Shown: positions 22,718 through 32,760, counted from the first letter of the stretch. The stretch is DNA of 33,817 nucleotides from Micromonospora echinofusca (GCF_017614955.1 NZ_WVUH01000026.1:1-33817); one strand, 5' to 3'. Translations and numbers: made by a program. Notes: a model not told the origin generated them from the letters alone.

Positions 22718-23737
22718 GTGATGGTGCGCGAGTGGGATCCCCGCAGGGCTCCGGCCGCCGAGATCGGGTCGCTGCTCGACACGCTCAACGCGGTCCTGGC
22801 GGCCGACCTTCCGGCGGACCCGCCGTGGCAGGACGGTGCGCTGCGCGAGTACCTCGCCGAGGTGATGCCCGGCGAACGACGGATCTCCTGGGTCGCGCAG
22901 GCGGTGCCGGGGCCCGACGGGCAGCCCGGCCCCATCCTCGGCCACATCCACGTGCTGCTCCTCGGCGACATCGGCGTGATCGACCTGCTGGTGCACCCGG
23001 CGGTCCGTCGGCACGGGATCGGCCGGCAACTGCTCCAGGTGGCCGCCCACCGCACCCTCCAGGAGGGCTTCCAGTCGATCGGGGTCGAGGTGGTCGGCGG
23101 TACGCCGGCCGTCGACTTCTACACCTCGCTCGGCTTCGTCCGGGAGTACGTGGAGACCCGCAGCGTGCTGCGGCTGGACCGGGTCGACTGGCCGGCCCTG
23201 TCCGCCCTGGCCGGCGGGGTCAGCAGCGGGTACCGCCTGGAGTTCTGCCCCGGCGGCCCGCCCGACGAGCTGCTCGACGCGTACGCGCGGGCCAAGGCGG
23301 AGATCCGGGACAGCGACGACAGCGACCCGCGTGCCGGTTCGTACGACCCGCAGCGGCTCCGGGACAGCCTCGACTGCCTGGACCGGCGGGGCATGAAGCC
23401 GTACATCGTGCTGGCCATCCACGAGCGCACCGGGCAGGTGGCCGGGCTGACCGAGGTGGTCGTGCCCGCCCAGCACCCGACCCGCGCCGACCAGTACGAC
23501 ACCATCGTCTCCCCCGACCACCGGGGCTACGGGATCGACCGGGCGATCAAGGCGCGGATGCTGCTGGAGCTGCGGTCGACCGAGCCCCAGCTGGCCGAGG
23601 TGCAGACCTGGAACGCGCAGGCCAACGAGGCGATGCTCGCGGTCAACGCGGAGCTGGGCTTCCGCCCCGACGTGGAGTGGTGCGAGTACGGCGTCGACGT
23701 GGCCGAGCTGGTGCACCGGCTGGACGCCATCGGGTGA
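22718..23737 (+). CDS. Tandem GNAT-family N-acetyltransferase
   Basis: A 339-residue protein with two GNAT folds. The N-terminal domain (about 1-155) has the acetyl-CoA motif A, VIDLLVHPAVRRHGIGRQLL (RRHGIG pyrophosphate loop), and the motif B-like FYTSLGFVREY. The C-terminal domain (about 170-335) has GLTEVVVP and VSPDHRGYGIDRAIKARML, where the last Gly of the loop is Asp, and ends NAELGFRPDVEW. The double-GNAT layout resembles mycothiol synthase relatives and other actinobacterial GNATs; the acceptor is unknown. The first in-frame start is GTG 22718, immediately followed by ATG 22721; neither has a good ribosome site. It lies 69 bp after the transglycosylase gene on the same strand. Confidence 0.87.
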   Translation: MMVREWDPRRAPAAEIGSLLDTLNAVLAADLPADPPWQDGALREYLAEVMPGERRISWVAQAVPGPDGQPGPILGHIHVLLLGDIGVIDLLVHPAVRRHGIGRQLLQVAAHRTLQEGFQSIGVEVVGGTPAVDFYTSLGFVREYVETRSVLRLDRVDWPALSALAGGVSSGYRLEFCPGGPPDELLDAYARAKAEIRDSDDSDPRAGSYDPQRLRDSLDCLDRRGMKPYIVLAIHERTGQVAGLTEVVVPAQHPTRADQYDTIVSPDHRGYGIDRAIKARMLLELRSTEPQLAEVQTWNAQANEAMLAVNAELGFRPDVEWCEYGVDVAELVHRLDAIG

Positions 23738-23833
23738 CGAAGAGTTCACCAACCCGACCGATCAGGGATGGACGCCGGCCGGCCCGGCACCTTAACGTGC
23801 GTTGATTCCCGTAACCCCCATCGTGGAGGCTTC

Positions 23834-26800
23834 ATGCGCCCGCGCCGCATCCCGGCCGCGCTCGCGACCGTCGCCGCCGTCACCCTGACGGCGGCCGGGG
23901 TCGCACCAACGGCGGCCAGCGCCGCGCCCACCGACCTGTTCATCTCCGAGTACGTCGAAGGCTCGTCCAACAACAAGGCGGTCGAGCTGTACAACGGCAC
24001 CGGGGTCCCCGTCGACCTGGCGGCCGGCGGATACCAGCTCCAGCTCTACTTCAACGGCTCCACCACGCCGACCAACCTGGCGTTGACCGGTACGGTCGCC
24101 CCCGGCGACGTCTTCGTCTTCGCCCACGCCAGTGCGGCGCCGGCGATCCTGGCGCAGGCCGACCAGACGACCGGTGCCGGCCTGTTCAACGGCGACGACG
24201 CGATCGTGCTGCGTAAGGGCGCCGCCGTCCTCGACTCGATCGGCCAGGTCGGCACCGACCCGGGCACCGAGTGGGGCACCGGCGCGACCAGCACGGCGGA
24301 CAACACCCTGCGTCGGGCCGCCTCGGTCAGCGCCGGGGACACCGACCCCTCCGACGCCTTCGACCCGGCGACCGGGTGGACCGGGCTGCCGACCGACACC
24401 TTCGACGGCCTGGGTGCGCACAGTGTGGACGGTGGCGGCCCGACCGACGAGCCCGCCACGGTGACCTGCGGTGGCGTCCTCGCCACGCCGGTCGGTACCG
24501 CCGCGACCCGGGAGGTCACCGCCACCGACGCGGACGACACCGTGGTCGACCTGGCGGTCACCTCGGTCAGCCCGGTACCGGCGACCGGCTCGATCAGCCG
24601 GACCGCGGTCACCCCGGCCGCCGGGGTGGGCGGCACCGCCCGGGCCACCGTCGCCGCCTCCGCCGACCTGCCCGTCGGGTCGTACGCGGTCACCGTGACC
24701 TCCACCGACACCGACGGCACCACCGCGACCTGCACGCTGACCGTGCAGGTGACCACGGTGCTGACCGTCGGCGAGGTGCAGGGCCCGACCACCGACACCG
24801 AGTCGGGTCCGGCGGACCGTTCCCCGCTCGCCCCGGCCAGCGGCAACGGCACCAGCAGCACGTTGTACGACGTGCGCGGGGTGGTCACCCAGCGCACCCT
24901 GGCCCGGACCTCGGCCGGCGCCGCGCAGTACGGCTTCTTCCTGCAGAGCCGGCGCACCGCCACCGACGGCGATCCGACCAGTTCGGACGGCGTGTTCGTG
25001 TTCATGGGCTCGTTCACCTCGCTGATCGGTGGCTACGTGCCGACCGTCGGCGACGAGGTGGTCCTGCGCGCCCGGGTCTCCGAGTACTTCAACCAGACCC
25101 AGCTCTCCGGTGCCTCCCTGGTGCAGAAGCTCGCCTCGGGGCTGGACGTGGACGCCGAGGTCGAGGTGACCGACGCGGTACCCCCGGCCGACGCGGACGC
25201 CGCCGGCCGGTTCTGGGAGCGGCACGAGGGTGCCCGGCTGCGGGTACGCGCCGGTAGCGGTGCGGTGAGCGGCCGGAACGTCTTCGGGTCCACCGCCGAC
25301 TCGGAGATCTGGGTGGTCGACCGGGACGACCCGCTGCTGGACCGGACCGACGCGTACGCCCGCCGGGTGTTCCGGGACGTCCACCCGCTGGACAACGACC
25401 CGTCGCGGCTCTTCGACGACGGCAACGGCCAGCGGATCATGCTGGGCACCATGGGGGTCAAGGCCACCGCCGGGGACACCGCCGCGCTGCTCCCGCCGGC
25501 CCGTACCTACGACACCCTGACCACCGACGCGGTCGGCGGTCTCTACTACTCGTTCGAGAAGTACGGCGTGCAGGTGGAGCAGGCGGCGTTCGCCGCCGGG
25601 GCCGACCCGTCGGCGAACCACCCGCCGCAGCCGGCCAACCGGTCGCAGGAGGTCGCCGTGGCGACCTACAACGTGGAGAACCTGTACGACTTCCGCGACG
25701 ACCCGTTCGACGGCTGCGACTTCACCGGCAACGCCGGCTGCCCGGGGGTACGTCCGCCGTTCGACTACGTACCGGCCAGCGAGGCCGAGTACCGGGAGCA
25801 GTTGGCGAACCTGGCCGACCAGATCACCCGTGACCTGCACTCGCCGGACCTGATCCTGGTGCAGGAGGCCGAGGACCAGGACATCTGCACGGTCGACGGG
25901 GGCGCGCTGGTCTGCGGCACCACGGACAACGCCGACGGTGCTCCGGACACCCTCCAGGAGTTGGCGCTGACCATCGCGGCGGCCGGTGGTCCGGCCTACG
26001 CGGCGGCGTACGACCGCACCGGCGCGGACGCCCGGGGCATCACGGCCGCCTTCCTCTACCGCACCGACCGGGTCTCGTTGGCTCCGGCCGAGGCGACCGA
26101 CGCGGTGCTCGGCGCCACCCCGACCGTGCAGTACCGCGCGCCGGGGCTGGCGGCCAACGCCGACGTGCAGAACCCGAAGGCGCTCAACGCGGTGCTGCCG
26201 CCGGACGTGGACACCTCCACCGGCAAGGACGGCGACAACGTCTTCACCCGGGCCCCGCAGTTCGGGAAGTTCCTGGTGGCGGCGGCTCCCGGGTCGACCG
26301 AGAGGTTCACCCTCTGGGCGGCCAGCAACCACTACTCGTCCGGCCCGGACAGCCGGGTGGGGCAGCGGCGGGAGCAGGCGGCGTACGGTGCGGCGATCGT
26401 GTCCGCGATCGAGGCGGCCGACCCGCACGCCCGGGTGGTGTACGGCGGGGACCTGAACGTCTTCCCCCGGCCGGACGACCCGATCGCCACCGGCGCCGAC
26501 CCGACCCCCTCGGACCAGTTGGCCCCGCTCTACGGTGCCGGCCTGCACAACCTGTACGACGACCTGCTCGCGGACGTCCCGTCGGCGGCGTACTCGTACA
26601 GCTTCGAGGGGCAGGCGCAGACGCTGGACCACCTCTTCGTCAACGAGGCGCTGCACGGGGACCTGGTCCAGATGCGGGCCGCGCACATCAACGCGGACTG
26701 GCCGGCGGAGTACGCCGGGGACGGCTCGCGGGGTTCCAGCGACCACGACCCGCAGGTGGCCCGGTTCCGCTCGCGGGCGTCGTTGACCGTCGCCGACGTG

Positions 26801-27109
26801 TCGGTGACCGAGGGCGACCAGGGCACCCGGGAGTTGACCTTCACGGCCACCGTGTCCCGGCCGCTCTCCCAGCCGGTGCTGCTCTGCGCGACCACGCTGG
26901 GCGTGTCGGCGACCGCCGGTTCGGACTTCACGTCGTACGCCGGTTGCCGCACCCTGGCCGCCGGACAGACCTCGGTGGCCTTCCCGGTGACCGTACGCGG
27001 GGACCGGCGTCCGGAGGCGGACGAGAAGCTGGCCATCGTGGTGGCCGGCGTGCCGGGTCTGCGGCTGGCCGACCCGGTCGCGTTCGGCACCATCGCGAAC
27101 GACGACTGA
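23834..27109 (+). CDS. Secreted multidomain endonuclease/exonuclease/phosphatase (ExeM/NucH-like)
   Basis: A 1,091-residue exported protein. A Sec signal (about 1-32, RPRR, Ala/Val core, ASAAP) precedes a lamin-tail domain (LFISEYVEGSSNNKAVELYN, about 35-180), an Ig/cadherin-like β-domain (about 215-310) and an OB-like region (VGEVQG, about 315-440). The endonuclease/exonuclease/phosphatase domain spans about 608-975: ATYNVENLYDF, LILVQEAEDQ (metal Glu), ASNHYSS, YGGDLNVFPRPDDP (catalytic Asp/Asn), TLDHLFVN, and SSDHDPQVARF (catalytic His). A Calx-β domain ends the protein (EGDQGTRELTFTATVSRPL). All catalytic motifs are intact, so it probably degrades extracellular DNA or nucleotides for nutrients. 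ATG 23834 has GGAGG 4 nt upstream. It is monocistronic, with a terminator shared with the convergent XRE gene. Confidence 0.92.
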   Translation: MRPRRIPAALATVAAVTLTAAGVAPTAASAAPTDLFISEYVEGSSNNKAVELYNGTGVPVDLAAGGYQLQLYFNGSTTPTNLALTGTVAPGDVFVFAHASAAPAILAQADQTTGAGLFNGDDAIVLRKGAAVLDSIGQVGTDPGTEWGTGATSTADNTLRRAASVSAGDTDPSDAFDPATGWTGLPTDTFDGLGAHSVDGGGPTDEPATVTCGGVLATPVGTAATREVTATDADDTVVDLAVTSVSPVPATGSISRTAVTPAAGVGGTARATVAASADLPVGSYAVTVTSTDTDGTTATCTLTVQVTTVLTVGEVQGPTTDTESGPADRSPLAPASGNGTSSTLYDVRGVVTQRTLARTSAGAAQYGFFLQSRRTATDGDPTSSDGVFVFMGSFTSLIGGYVPTVGDEVVLRARVSEYFNQTQLSGASLVQKLASGLDVDAEVEVTDAVPPADADAAGRFWERHEGARLRVRAGSGAVSGRNVFGSTADSEIWVVDRDDPLLDRTDAYARRVFRDVHPLDNDPSRLFDDGNGQRIMLGTMGVKATAGDTAALLPPARTYDTLTTDAVGGLYYSFEKYGVQVEQAAFAAGADPSANHPPQPANRSQEVAVATYNVENLYDFRDDPFDGCDFTGNAGCPGVRPPFDYVPASEAEYREQLANLADQITRDLHSPDLILVQEAEDQDICTVDGGALVCGTTDNADGAPDTLQELALTIAAAGGPAYAAAYDRTGADARGITAAFLYRTDRVSLAPAEATDAVLGATPTVQYRAPGLAANADVQNPKALNAVLPPDVDTSTGKDGDNVFTRAPQFGKFLVAAAPGSTERFTLWAASNHYSSGPDSRVGQRREQAAYGAAIVSAIEAADPHARVVYGGDLNVFPRPDDPIATGADPTPSDQLAPLYGAGLHNLYDDLLADVPSAAYSYSFEGQAQTLDHLFVNEALHGDLVQMRAAHINADWPAEYAGDGSRGSSDHDPQVARFRSRASLTVADVSVTEGDQGTRELTFTATVSRPLSQPVLLCATTLGVSATAGSDFTSYAGCRTLAAGQTSVAFPVTVRGDRRPEADEKLAIVVAGVPGLRLADPVAFGTIANDD

Positions 27110-27132
27110 TCCAGGGCTGCACCTGCTGATCC

Positions 27133-27173
27133 AGGCCCCGTCGACCCGGCTCTGCGCCGGGCAGGCGGGGCCT
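27133..27173. terminator. Two-tier hairpin between convergent genes
   Basis: An outer 8-bp stem AGGCCCCG / CGGGGCCT (27133-27140/27166-27173) encloses an inner 6-bp stem CCCGGC / GCCGGG (27145-27150/27156-27161). It sits between the stop of the nuclease gene (27109) and the stop of the leftward XRE gene (27176), and could serve both strands. Confidence 0.65.
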
Positions 27174-27175
27174 GT

Positions 27176-27676
27176 TCAGTACTGCTCGCGCGTGTTCGGC
27201 GGTGGTGGCAGGTGCCGGTGCTTCGCCACCCGTACCTCCCACTGGCTGCGTCGACGCTGCATCTCGCGGACCACGTGGCTCCGGTGGAAGGTCTCGGGCG
27301 GCCGGGCCAGCCCGTAGATGTCCGCCCACCACTCGCCCGGCTCGGGGTCCAGGATCGTGGAGAGGTGCGACGGGTACCGCCGGCCGGCGCCGTCGAAGGT
27401 CTCGTCCCAGTCGCGCATCGGCTGGATCACCCGACCGTCCTGGTCGACCACGGCCAGGAAGAGACCGGCCGCGCCGAGCAGCCGTTCGAGTACGGCGATG
27501 CTCGGCGTCATCCGACCCGCCTCCACCTTGCCCACGGTGCTCGGCGCGACCTTGGCGAACCGGGCCATCTGCCGTTGCCCGAGCCCGGCGATCCGTCGGG
27601 CCCGGCGGACCAGACCGGAGACCGGATACTGACCGACCGAGGGCTGGGGCGGGGGCGGATCCAACGCGGAGGGCAT
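27176..27676 (-). CDS. XRE-family helix-turn-helix regulator
   Basis: A 166-residue DNA-binding protein. Residues about 20-75 are an XRE/Cro HTH: VRRARRIAGLGQRQMARFAK, then VAPSTVGKVEAGRMTPSIAV, with the recognition helix at STVGKVEAG. The remainder (VVDQDGRVIQPMRDWDETFD, GRRYPSHLSTILDPEPGEWW) is of the type seen with actinobacterial XRE proteins and has no named domain; the Arg/His-rich C-terminus ends in HLPPPPNTREQY. The ATG at 27676 has only a weak GGTGGC before it. It is transcribed leftward, away from the end of the hem operon, 147 bp beyond it, and converges with the nuclease gene. Its target is unknown; the TGTGGA repeats upstream are one candidate. Confidence 0.82.
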   Translation of the reverse strand: MPSALDPPPPQPSVGQYPVSGLVRRARRIAGLGQRQMARFAKVAPSTVGKVEAGRMTPSIAVLERLLGAAGLFLAVVDQDGRVIQPMRDWDETFDGAGRRYPSHLSTILDPEPGEWWADIYGLARPPETFHRSHVVREMQRRRSQWEVRVAKHRHLPPPPNTREQY

Positions 27677-27715
27677 GCCACCAGCCTGCCGACCGCCAGC
27701 GGCACGGGCAATGCC

Positions 27716-27736
27716 TGTGGATGAACCTGTGGAAAA
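27716..27736. repeat. Tandem DnaA-box-like nonamers
   Basis: TGTGGATGA (27716-27724) and TGTGGAAAA (27728-27736), start-to-start 12 bp apart, each differ by one base from TGTGGATAA, the reverse complement of the DnaA box TTATCCACA. They lie 40-60 bp upstream of the XRE start codon. Only two copies are seen, so an origin is not implied. Confidence 0.4.
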
Positions 27737-27823
27737 CCTGGGCCGCGCTGCGGTGCCGCACCCCCGAGGGAGGGTGGTGGGAGCGTGCGGGAAGAACGCG
27801 TCACCCGGCGGGCAGGGCGTTGC

Positions 27824-28807
<984 letters not shown>

Positions 28808-28817
28808 GGCACAGCTC

Positions 28818-30398
28818 CTAACGGAAGCGCAGGGCGGTCGGCCCCTGAACCTTCGAACCACGGCGCTGCTTGGCCGGCATCGCGGCCAGCTTCTCCCGCA
28901 GCTCGATCGCGTAGGACGCGAGCGCCTCCACCAGGTCCGGCACCGAGGCGTTCGTCGGCTGGACGTCGACCCGCAGACCGAACTCGGTCGCCGTCTCCGC
29001 CGTCTTGGGTCCGATGACCGCGACAACGGTACGCGCGTGCGGCTTCCCGGCGATACCGACCAGGTTCCGGACGGTGGAGGACGAGGTGAACAGCACCGCG
29101 TCGAACCCGCCCGACTTGATCGCGTCCCGGATCTCGGCCGGCGGCGGCGCCGCCCGGACCGTCCGGTAGGCGGTGACGTCGTCAACCTCCCAGCCGCGCT
29201 CGGTGAGCCCGGCGGCGAGCGTCTCGGTGGCGATGTCGGCGCGCGGCAGCAGCACCCGGCCGACCGGGTCGAGGATCTCGTCGTGCGGGGAGAACTCGGC
29301 GAGCAGGCCCTCCGACGACTGCTCCCCGGACGGGATCAGCTCCGGCTGGATACCGAAGGCCCGGACCGCCTCGGCGGTCGCCTCACCGATACAGGCGATC
29401 TTGACGCCACCGAAGTGGCGGGCGTCCAGACCGTGCTCCCCGAACTTCTCCCAGACCGCCCGGACCGCGTTCACCGAAGTGAAGATCACCCAGGCGTACC
29501 GGCCGTCGACCAGGCCCTTGACCGCCCGCTCCATCTGCGCCGGGGTACGCGGCGGCTCCACCGCGATGGTCGGCACCTCGCACGGGATGGCGCCGTACGC
29601 CCGCAGCCGGGCGCTCATCGCGCCGGCCTGCTCCTTGGTCCGCGGCACCAGCACCTTCCAGCCGTACAGCGGCCGGTTCTCCCACCAGCTCAGCCGGTCC
29701 CGCTGGCCGACCCCGGCCCCGATGGTGAGGACCACCCGGCCGGTGAAGCCGAGCGCCGCGGCCACGAAGCTGTCCACGCTCGACGTGGTGGTGTACTGCG
29801 TCTCACCGGTACCGTCACCGGTCACTCCGACCCCGGTGCTGCCGTCCACCCCGGCCGCGAGCAGGCCGTCCCGGATGGCGGCGAGGTCACCGGCGTCCAC
29901 CGCCAGGGCCAGCGAGCCCCGGCCGACGGCCGCGGCGAGCGCGTCGAAGTCGAGCGTGGTGACGTCCTCCACGTCGGCGGCGGTACGCACCCCCGGCAGC
30001 GGCACGCCGGCGTAGGTGGCCACCCCCTCGGCCTGGCCGACCCCGGGCACCACCTCGAAGTGCGCGGCGGTACGGGCCACCGCCTGCACCTCCTTGACCA
30101 CCGAGTCGTGGCCGAACGGGTCACCCGCGACGAGGTGCACGGCGGACAGTCCGGACCGGGCGGCCGAGATCAGCACCTTCGCCACGTCGCCCGGTGCCCC
30201 CTCCGCCGGGGTGAACTGGGCGTCCTCCCGGGCCTCGGCACGCACGGCGTCGAGCAACGACTCGGGTACCCCCCGGTCGTACACCACCTGGTCGGCGTCG
30301 ACCAGGGCGTCGTGCGCCCGGCGGGTCAGCAGGCCCGGGTCGCCGGGTCCGGCCCCGACGAACGCGATGCGGCCTACGGGCTTACGGGTGCGGGTCAT
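28818..30398 (-). CDS. hemD: Uroporphyrinogen-III synthase fused to a SUMT-like domain
   Basis: A 526-residue fusion. The N-terminal half (about 1-245) has the uroporphyrinogen methyltransferase (SUMT) fold: [23 protein letters not shown] and [21 protein letters not shown]. However, the usual GKR and LKGGDP segments are lost ([13 protein letters not shown]), so methyltransferase activity is doubtful. The C-terminal half (about 255-500) is uroporphyrinogen-III synthase: [69 protein letters not shown] and [16 protein letters not shown]. This enzyme closes hydroxymethylbilane to uroporphyrinogen III with D-ring inversion. The Lys/Arg-rich C-terminus ends [14 protein letters not shown] 30398 has GGGAG 7 nt upstream and overlaps the hemC stop by 4 nt (ATGA). 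Confidence 0.93.
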   Translation of the reverse strand: MTRTRKPVGRIAFVGAGPGDPGLLTRRAHDALVDADQVVYDRGVPESLLDAVRAEAREDAQFTPAEGAPGDVAKVLISAARSGLSAVHLVAGDPFGHDSVVKEVQAVARTAAHFEVVPGVGQAEGVATYAGVPLPGVRTAADVEDVTTLDFDALAAAVGRGSLALAVDAGDLAAIRDGLLAAGVDGSTGVGVTGDGTGETQYTTTSSVDSFVAAALGFTGRVVLTIGAGVGQRDRLSWWENRPLYGWKVLVPRTKEQAGAMSARLRAYGAIPCEVPTIAVEPPRTPAQMERAVKGLVDGRYAWVIFTSVNAVRAVWEKFGEHGLDARHFGGVKIACIGEATAEAVRAFGIQPELIPSGEQSSEGLLAEFSPHDEILDPVGRVLLPRADIATETLAAGLTERGWEVDDVTAYRTVRAAPPPAEIRDAIKSGGFDAVLFTSSSTVRNLVGIAGKPHARTVVAVIGPKTAETATEFGLRVDVQPTNASVPDLVEALASYAIELREKLAAMPAKQRRGSKVQGPTALRFR

Positions 30399-31360
30399 TC
30401 TGTGCTCCCAAATTGCTGGGTCCCCGGGCCGGATTGTTCAGGCTGACCGAGGATCGAGTCGGCGCCACGGTCGAGGAGGTCGGCGGCGAGCGCCTTCCCG
30501 ATCCCCTCGGCGTCGGCGGGCGTTCCGGTGCGCGACAGCCGGAGGTCACGGGTACCGTCCGGGCTGACCACCGCACCGCGCAGGTAGATCTCATCGCCGT
30601 CGTCGCCCTCGGCGAGTTCCGCGAAGGCGGCGACGGGTGCACTGCACCCGGCCTCCAGGGTGGCCAGTAGTGCCCGTTCCGCGGTGACCACGGCCCGGGA
30701 CGGTGCATGATCGAGTACGGCGAGCAGCTCGATCAGCTCCGGGTCGTCGACCCGGCACTCCACCGCCAGCGCACCCTGGGCGGGCGCGGGCAGCATCAGC
30801 ATCGGGTCGAGCGTCTCGCTGATCTCACCGACCCGCCCCAGCCGGGTCAACCCGGCCCGGGCCAGGACGACCGCGTCGAGGTCGGCGTCCGGTCCGAGTA
30901 CGCGCCGGACGCGGCTGTCGACGTTGCCGCGGATCGGGGTGACGGTGAGCTGCAACCCGAGCGCGTGCAGCTGGGCGATCCGGCGGAGTGCACCGGTACC
31001 CACCGTCGCGCCGGGCGGCAGCTCGGCCAGCGTACGGCCGTCCCGGGTGATCAGCGCGTCGCGCGGATCCTCCCGGCGCGGCACCGCCGCGATGTGCAGC
31101 CCACCGTGCGCGGCGGTGGGCAGGTCCTTGTACGAGTGGACCGCGAAGTCGATCTCACCGGCGGTCAGCGCGTCGCGCAGCGCGGAGACGAACACCCCCA
31201 CCCCGAGTCGCTGTACCGGCGCGGTGGACCGGTCCCCGGCGGTGACCACCTCGACGAGCTCGACGGCCCGTCCGGTGGCGGCGGTCAGGGCGTCGGCGAC
31301 CTGCCCGGACTGGGCCATCGCCAACGCACTGCCCCTGGTCCCGAGGCGCAGGGCCCTCAT
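30395..31360 (-). CDS. hemC: Porphobilinogen deaminase (hydroxymethylbilane synthase)
   Basis: A 321-residue cytosolic enzyme polymerising four porphobilinogens to hydroxymethylbilane. LRLGTRGSALAMAQ opens the protein; FAVHSYKDLPT has the catalytic Asp; VGTGALRRIAQL and IRGNVDSRVRRV bind substrate carboxylates; and Cys239 in LEAGCSAPVAA carries the dipyrromethane cofactor (E. coli Cys242). The final 15 or so residues ([18 protein letters not shown]) extend beyond the usual end. The ATG at 31360 overlaps the hemA stop by 4 nt (ATGA), and its own stop overlaps the hemD start, so it is translationally coupled on both sides. Confidence 0.97.
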   Translation of the reverse strand: MRALRLGTRGSALAMAQSGQVADALTAATGRAVELVEVVTAGDRSTAPVQRLGVGVFVSALRDALTAGEIDFAVHSYKDLPTAAHGGLHIAAVPRREDPRDALITRDGRTLAELPPGATVGTGALRRIAQLHALGLQLTVTPIRGNVDSRVRRVLGPDADLDAVVLARAGLTRLGRVGEISETLDPMLMLPAPAQGALAVECRVDDPELIELLAVLDHAPSRAVVTAERALLATLEAGCSAPVAAFAELAEGDDGDEIYLRGAVVSPDGTRDLRLSRTGTPADAEGIGKALAADLLDRGADSILGQPEQSGPGTQQFGSTE

Positions 31361-32760
31361 CGGTCACCTCCGGTGGTCGGGGTGGACGGGTCCACCGGCG
31401 GAACGACGTCGGGTCCGGTGCCGGCCGGCCGGGTGCCGTCGGCGTCCCCGGACGGGACGACGTCGGGCACGCTGTCGACGGGCGCGGTCTGCGGGACCTG
31501 GAGGTCGAAGAGTTCCCGCAGCAGCGCGGCGTACTGGTCACCGCCGGGTTCGGCGGCGAGCTGACGGACCCGGACGGTGGGCGAGTGCAGCAGCCGCTGC
31601 ACCACCCGGTGCACGGTGTGCGCCACCTCGGCCCGCTGGTCGTCACTCAGATCGGGCCGACGCTGGGCCAGCCGGCGCAGCTCGGCGGCGACCACGTCCT
31701 CGGCGCGGCTGCGCAGCGCGGCCACGGTGGGCGCGACGTCGGCACCGCGCAGCCAGGTGAGGAAGCTCTCCACCTCACCGGCCACGATCCGGGCCACCTC
31801 GGCGGCGTCGGCGGCGGCCGGACCGTCGGCCAGCGTCGCGGCGAGCCGGTCGATGTCGATCACCTCGACCCCGGGCAGCTCCGCCACGCCGGGTCCGACG
31901 TCCCGTGGTACGGCGAGGTCGAGCAGCACCAGCGGACCCCGGCCGGCCGGTCGACCAGCCAGGGCCCGGGTCACCACCTCGAAGGTGAGGACCGGTTCCG
32001 TTGCCGCCGTGGCGGCCACTACGATGTCTACAGTGGACAGCACGGTGGGCAGTTCGGCGATCGGTACGGCATTCGCGCCGTACGTCTCGGCCAGCCGCAC
32101 CGCCCGCTCCGCTCCCCGGTTGGTGACCGCCAGCGGGCCGGCACCGAGACGGGAGAGGGTGGCCACGGCCAGCGCACCCATGGCACCGGCCCCGACCACC
32201 AGTGCGGGGCGCCCGACCAGGTCACCGTCGGCGTGCCCGGCGGCCAGATCGAGCGCGGCGCTCACCACGCTCTGCCCGGCCCGGTCGATCCCGGTCTCGG
32301 TGTGGGCCCGCTTGCCGACCCGCAGCGCCTGCTGCATCAGTTCGTGCAGCAGCCGGCCGGCCGAGTCGGCGCCGGTGGCCCAGTGGTACGCGTCACGCAG
32401 CTGGCCGAGGATCTGGGCCTCACCCACCACCATCGAGTCCAACCCGGCGGCGACGCGGAAGACGTGCTCGACCGCCGCGCCGTCGTAGTGGACGTAGAGA
32501 TGGTTGGCCAACTCCCCGGGCGGGCAGCCGGCCTGCTCGGCGAGGACCGCGCAGATGTCGCCGAGGCCACCGTGGAATCCGGACACGGCGGCGTACACCT
32601 CCACCCGGTTGCAGGTGGAGACGACCACGGCCTCGCCGACGTACGGCTGGGCGACCAGACGGTCCAGGGTGCGGGTGAGGTCGGCGGGGGCGACCGCGAG
32701 CCGTTCCAGGGTGGCGACCGGAGCGGTGCGGTACGACGCGCCGACGACGAGCAGGTTCAC
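31357..32760 (-). CDS. hemA: Glutamyl-tRNA reductase
   Basis: A 467-residue NADPH-dependent enzyme converting Glu-tRNA(Glu) to glutamate-1-semialdehyde, the first committed step of C5 heme synthesis. NLLVVGASYRTAPVATLERLA and the catalytic Cys50 in VVSTCNRVEVYA lie at the canonical position. FRVAAGLDSMVVGEAQILGQ and the Rossmann segment ALVVGAGAMGALAVATLSRLG follow, then the C-terminal dimerisation helices (VESFLTWLRGADVAPTVAAL). About 45 residues rich in Pro/Asp/Gly/Thr (PDVVPSGDADGTRP.., PPVDPSTPTTGG) form an extra disordered tail. The GTG start at 32760 overlaps the rex stop (GTGA), with AGGAGG 10 nt before it. The Rex-controlled promoter upstream of rex should drive it. Confidence 0.96.
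   Translation of the reverse strand: MNLLVVGASYRTAPVATLERLAVAPADLTRTLDRLVAQPYVGEAVVVSTCNRVEVYAAVSGFHGGLGDICAVLAEQAGCPPGELANHLYVHYDGAAVEHVFRVAAGLDSMVVGEAQILGQLRDAYHWATGADSAGRLLHELMQQALRVGKRAHTETGIDRAGQSVVSAALDLAAGHADGDLVGRPALVVGAGAMGALAVATLSRLGAGPLAVTNRGAERAVRLAETYGANAVPIAELPTVLSTVDIVVAATAATEPVLTFEVVTRALAGRPAGRGPLVLLDLAVPRDVGPGVAELPGVEVIDIDRLAATLADGPAAADAAEVARIVAGEVESFLTWLRGADVAPTVAALRSRAEDVVAAELRRLAQRRPDLSDDQRAEVAHTVHRVVQRLLHSPTVRVRQLAAEPGGDQYAALLRELFDLQVPQTAPVDSVPDVVPSGDADGTRPAGTGPDVVPPVDPSTPTTGGDR

Noticed and set aside
23744..23766. GTTCACC motif upstream of the nuclease gene, a possible PhoP box
   Set aside because: Only one unit matches; the following 11-mer does not repeat it, so Pho control is not supported.
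23792..26746. Very long minus-strand open frame (about 984 codons) opposite the nuclease gene
   Set aside because: It reads as Val/Gly/Arg/His-rich nonsense lying fully antisense to a gene with intact nuclease motifs; a GC3-driven shadow frame.
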